From assembly GCA_030248225.1 (NCBI GenBank), contig JASANE010020163.1:35971-99970 (forward strand): a stretch of 64,000 nt of DNA. The letters are read 5' to 3'. The position numbers and the translations under genes were made by a program. This document shows, piece after piece, positions 59,932 to 64,000 of this stretch. The stretch's first letter is position 1. Each line of letters opens with the position of its first letter. The DNA comes from Trileptium ribeirensis (Eukaryota; Nematoda; Enoplea; Enoplida; Thoracostomopsidae). The notes beneath the pieces were generated by a model. That model saw only the letters and a program-made list of their open reading frames with translations. It made no database searches and was not told the DNA's origin.

Positions 59932-62660
59932 AATAGGACTGTTTACCAAACAGCTTTATATGTTAGCACCATACTGGCTGAGACCAGAAATTTTATGCGA
60001 TACTAAGTAATTGGGGAGTAGTTATGCACTATGCAAATGCTACTAATATGCACATGCTGTGTGATAATAGCAAACCGGTTCACGTGTTCCAATATAACAC
60101 ATTCCTACAACAGAATTTAAATAGTTTTGAGATAAAAAATTTGAGCCTGTTGTTTGTCCGTGGAAAGAGTGAAATGTTATCGTAACGGGTGTATTACATA
60201 ATACAACAGGATCTCTTAAAATATGAACCTGTAAGCTTATATATAGTATTCTGATGCATTCACCGGTTACGTCAATACATTTAGCTGAGTAACAAATACA
60301 GTGTAAAGGGCGAAGACGAGCTATTTAATTATTTTCCGTTTTAATGATAAATCATATTTATTACAAATATTTTACATTCTGATGTGTATCTTGGTAAAGG
60401 TAGTGTCTGTAGCAATTAATAGATGACACCAAGATCTCTAGATTGAGCTGATCGTTTGTCATGGCCTACCGTGCATCACTGCTCGCTGACACTCATATAG
60501 TGGCCAAGATAGTCCAATGTCCAACCTTTAGCAAGATAGTCCAATGTCTAACAACGACAGAGCTATGCGGCAATATGAAAAGAATCAGACTCGGAAATTG
60601 AAATGTAAAAGGTGCCGCCATATAAATTTACCGGTATCAGCGGCTGGGTATTTTTTACGGTAAAGGTGTGCGATTTCGTGACACGGTAGACGTACTAATT
60701 CCACGGGTGTAAAAGTTTTGGGAATAACTGCAAGAAGTGTATGAAGTTTGAGTTTAAGAAAACTACATTGTGCTACGACAACTAGTGGTTTAATAATTCA
60801 TAAATCTTTTCCTTTCATATTCTTTAAACTCTACTCGATTTATGTACTATGTGTGAGTTTGGATATCATTAGGGTCGCTGTGGCCGTTTGACCGTGAAGG
60901 TGGTAAGCCTAACTTAAGCTAAGCCAGCAAGAAACACAACAATTTACTTTGCATGCTGACACAGCAACTATTAATAGCCGAAACCATTATTTATCCCTAA
61001 ACAACTCCGGGACAGGACGTTGAGAATGGAACTATTAAATAGAATTTCACTTTTGCTTCTGAGTGTTAGTTTGGAATTTAAGCTTTCTTGACCATGAATT
61101 TTTGAGCTGCCAATCATCATTGTACGCTTTGGATTCTTCGTGTTTTCAGGCGCGATTAATAATTTCATCAATTTGAAGATTTATGTTAGAGACAATGGAT
61201 ATTTGGGTTTTGACCAATATCAAGATGTTTTGCTGTTTCCCTGATTGGAAAAATTTCCCTGTATCCATTTCAATAGCCTTCTTTTTTAAATCGATGATAA
61301 ATGTATACTACTGTATGACACGTCTTACATAAATAGTTTTCTCCCAGAAGTTGCTTTGTAATGGAGACTCAACTAAAGCCCACTCATATTTTCCGAAACT
61401 TATACAACTAATAATTTAACGTCATGTAACTAATTGAACGCATGTATATGTATGAAGTTTTGTGATCGCGGATCGTGCTTTTGGATATGCTATTTTGGAG
61501 GATGTTAGGAATATAATCGATAATGTGTGCAGATTATAGGTGTCCTTCAAGATTTACACCAAATACCGCCTATCATATTTAAGCTATAGTAACAACCGCT
61601 ATACATACCAACACGAATTTGACACAAAAGTCATTGATTTTGCCTTCTTATTGTGGTTTTTTGGTTAGATGGTAGGTCTGCTGTTGCAAAAGCTCAGGCC
61701 ACCGATATATTTGGAAAAAATTTTTGTCAGATCGCTTTAGTGGTTACCATTTGATAAACTAAAACAATATAATTTGACTTAATCTTGATGTAAAACTTGG
61801 AATTGATCAACTCTTGTTCATGGAAAAGGAAACATACAAATAACTGTTTTCTAACAATACGCGCCGACGGTTACTCGTACTATATAGAAAAAATATGAAT
61901 ATCGGCTTATTCCTTCATGAGTTGTAGTCATTGTAAAAAATTAATGCAGCAACGAAGACAGGATGACATATCTTTACCAGAAAATTTACAGCTATTGGTT
62001 CTAAATTGGGCACGTTTTACGGCATAGTTTACTTGGAGTAGTAGTATTCGCCGCGATATGTTCGCAAATCCTAGACGACGGTTAATCTTGGATATAATTT
62101 GGAAGAATATGTGGATGTATCCATCTTTGAGTCCAGCAACTAGGGTGGTCATACTTATTTTTTACCGAATTAATGATTTCTAACCTAGCGATAATTATTC
62201 AGCTAACACCTGAAACGAATAACCTATGTTGCGTGTAATATTTATATTTCCAGTTAAAAAGCACCACTTTCTAGGGATACTTTGTGAAATACAACTTTGT
62301 GTAATAGTCAAAAGATAAAATATATGGACACCTGGCTACCCAACACATTACTCCGGGTACGCGAGTAACAATGTCCATTCTTAATTAAACCGATGTTTGC
62401 TGATGTAATGGTTTCATTACCTTCGGTAAACGATTAAATATCTTATTACTATTCGTGTCTGAAGTATTCAATTATATCCGCGATAATGTTATACAGAACG
62501 CTGATTGCTTCTTCTATTTCCTTGATGTTTTCTTTATCACTGCTGTCGGCGTTCATGTTAATAACGGTCATAACCAACGGTAACATATTCTGCAACAATC
62601 TAATTTGTAAATATAACCTATTACTTCATTAATTAGTTTGCATTTCAATTATCATTGAAT
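59932..62660. other. long stretch without recognised gene
   Basis: A+T-rich. One small direct repeat ('agatagtccaatgtc.aac' near 60507 and 60535). Minus-strand frames at 60971-61171 and 61928-62152 have no recognisable domain. Confidence 0.45.
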
Positions 62661-62665
62661 AAATT

Positions 62666-62745
62666 CCCGGCGCGATGTATCGAACCCGAATTTCTTGCTG
62701 TGGAGTTGCGCTCTCTAACCACTGAGTTATGACAACGCTGTTGTT
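62666..62745 (-). repeat. tRNA-like SINE head, minus strand
   Basis: On the minus strand it reads 'CATAACTCAGTGGTTAGAGAGCGC' at the D-arm/A-box position (62715-62740), and 'TTCGGGTTCGATACATCGCGCCGGG' with a B-box match GGTTCGATACA (62667-62692). No clean anticodon stem is seen (near 62700), so a tRNA-derived SINE head is more likely than a working tRNA. Confidence 0.55.
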
Positions 62746-62784
62746 CGGATCCTTACGGCTCTTTACGACGAGAGAGTAATACGC

Positions 62785-63230
62785 TGACAAATGCACGCTA
62801 CTCAAGCAAATATACGCTACGTAGCGAACTGAGTTAATGGTATTGTTTTGTACTACGTTTCACCAGAGCAACAACATACGTTAAAGGGTTAATGTTTTAA
62901 CAACAGACGTAATGAAAAAGTTTGCATTTGGGATTCCCAAATGTAAAACATTTTACTACATAAATTCACGGACCGATTATGGTATGGTCCTGTTTATTTT
63001 CTTACCGTACCTTTGAAACTATGTATATCAGGAAAACCATTTCGATATATTTCCGCTCTGGTAATTTGGGCAGCATGTATTGAACCACGTCATCTTTCAT
63101 GAAAATACGTATAAACGAATAAAAATACGTAGCCAAATGCATGCTTTTCAAGGAATTAAAAATTCCTCACTTCGTACTACATTAACTTGCACCAGAGCAA
63201 CAACATGCGTTTAAGTTATATATACTTTTT
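62785..63230 (+). repeat. local duplication (~310-330 bp apart)
   Basis: 'aaatgca.gct..tcaag.aa' and 'gtactac.tt…caccagagcaacaacat.cgtt.aa' occur near 62790/62854 and again near 63135/63173. Confidence 0.6.
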
Positions 63231-63905
63231 TTACGGTCATAAAGGTACAAATATATTAGTATACTAAGATGCGCGGTCGGCAAATTTCCAACTACCGTGA
63301 TGATTCGACTTCAATTATTGTTACTTGAAAACAAAAACAGGGAAGCCCTGCTATGTAATAAAGGAGCATATATTAACCGCAAGAAGATATAAATAGGAAA
63401 AAACATTGTGGAAATTCATTTGGACCGTCCGCATCACACCTTTAACTCAGAAATAGCTAAAAGTAGTAAAAGGGACAACTTGGTGACCATTATTTCACTG
63501 CAAAATAGTATAACGAATTATCCTTATTTTTTATAAAGCTGTGGATTTAGTACAAAATTTAAGCATTTTATCGAATATAGTGCACTAAAGACACATCGGT
63601 AGTTGGGAATATACTGTCTCGACGTTCTAATATTATTAGCGATTTTTCAAATAATTAACGCACCGTAAAGTTGAACTGCGATATCGAATGAAAAACTCTG
63701 ATATATATGTGCCGCCGATAAGTCTAAATTTAGTTTTTGAGATGTATATCCTGCCGCTATACCCGAAAAATTTTTTAGGCCCGTCGCTAGCTTCAGAAGC
63801 AAAGACACCACACATATTTGGCTTATTGCGACCCTCTTGGTGACCTCCGACTCGTAAAAAGAAAGTTTCACCCAGACATTTTTCAGTCAATACCAAAAAA
63901 TTCAG
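63231..63905. other. stretch without recognised feature
   Basis: The overlapping minus-strand frames at 63636-63896 have no recognisable domain. Confidence 0.4.
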
Positions 63906-63917
63906 TGTAATAATTGT

Positions 63918-64000
63918 AACAGATCCTTACGGATCGTTACGAGGTGGATAATCCTGACCACAGCCTAATGGCTAACTTTTATCGAAAATCCAAAATCCTG
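63918..64000 (-). repeat. inverted copy of the 46-bp minisatellite end (cut by window)
   Basis: The reverse complement reads 'ccattaggctgtggtcaggattatccacctcgtaacgatccg…gatctgttac', matching 34170-34225 in the opposite orientation. A second unit starts at 63977 and is truncated by the window edge. Confidence 0.82.

Overview
This is eukaryotic (metazoan) nuclear DNA: mostly A+T-rich and non-coding, full of decayed transposable elements and tandem repeats, with one intact multi-exon gene. The gene is on the + strand and encodes the beta subunit of Na+/K+-ATPase. Seven coding exons (7344-7488, 10279-10419, 15669-15785, 19898-20082, 25352-25468, 42162-42269, 44627-44779) join in frame through six GT-AG introns into a 321-residue type II membrane protein. 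It has one membrane span, six ectodomain cysteines and the family's C-terminal signature. The introns are large (about 2.4 to 16.7 kb). The protein, the non-LTR retrotransposons and the tRNA-like SINEs suit an invertebrate; a flatworm such as a trematode is plausible, but I cannot prove the taxon from sequence alone.

Layout. 1-7300: upstream DNA with a LINE fragment, a tRNA-like SINE, a 1,119-bp hAT-type non-autonomous transposon with a perfect 8-bp target duplication, and a minus-strand LINE reverse-transcriptase relic. 7344-44779: the gene, its introns filled with a rearranged palindromic hAT relative (intron 1), a satellite-like repeat and a 375-bp duplication (intron 2), a ~340-bp tandem array (intron 3), a mariner-like transposase relic and a broken LINE (intron 4). 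Intron 5 (16.7 kb) holds a copy of a large-element end, a hairpin-rich tract, a 161-bp tandem repeat, several minisatellites, a CA/TA microsatellite, G-rich MITEs and another LINE. Intron 6 holds a third hAT relative. 44780-51770: downstream DNA with an 810-bp element that has terminal inverted repeats. 51773-59931: an ~8.2-kb, relatively G+C-rich element whose ends are inverted copies of each other. 59932-64000: mostly featureless DNA with a tRNA-like SINE, a local duplication and an inverted copy of the intron-5 minisatellite end.

The most unusual material is the 8.2-kb inverted-arm element together with the hairpin-rich tract at about 28.56-32.72 kb. Both carry many short, perfect stems with loops of about 4 nt. 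In two places (three consecutive hairpins in the two arms, and one hairpin in the 161-bp repeat units) the stem sequence changes while the pairing is kept. Next to the hairpins each arm also has a class II (Ser/Leu-like) tRNA-like segment with A-box and B-box matches. I recognise no protein in these regions. This suggests a structured, possibly RNA pol III-linked repeat family, but that is inference.

All alignments, stems and translations were done by eye; no database or program was used.
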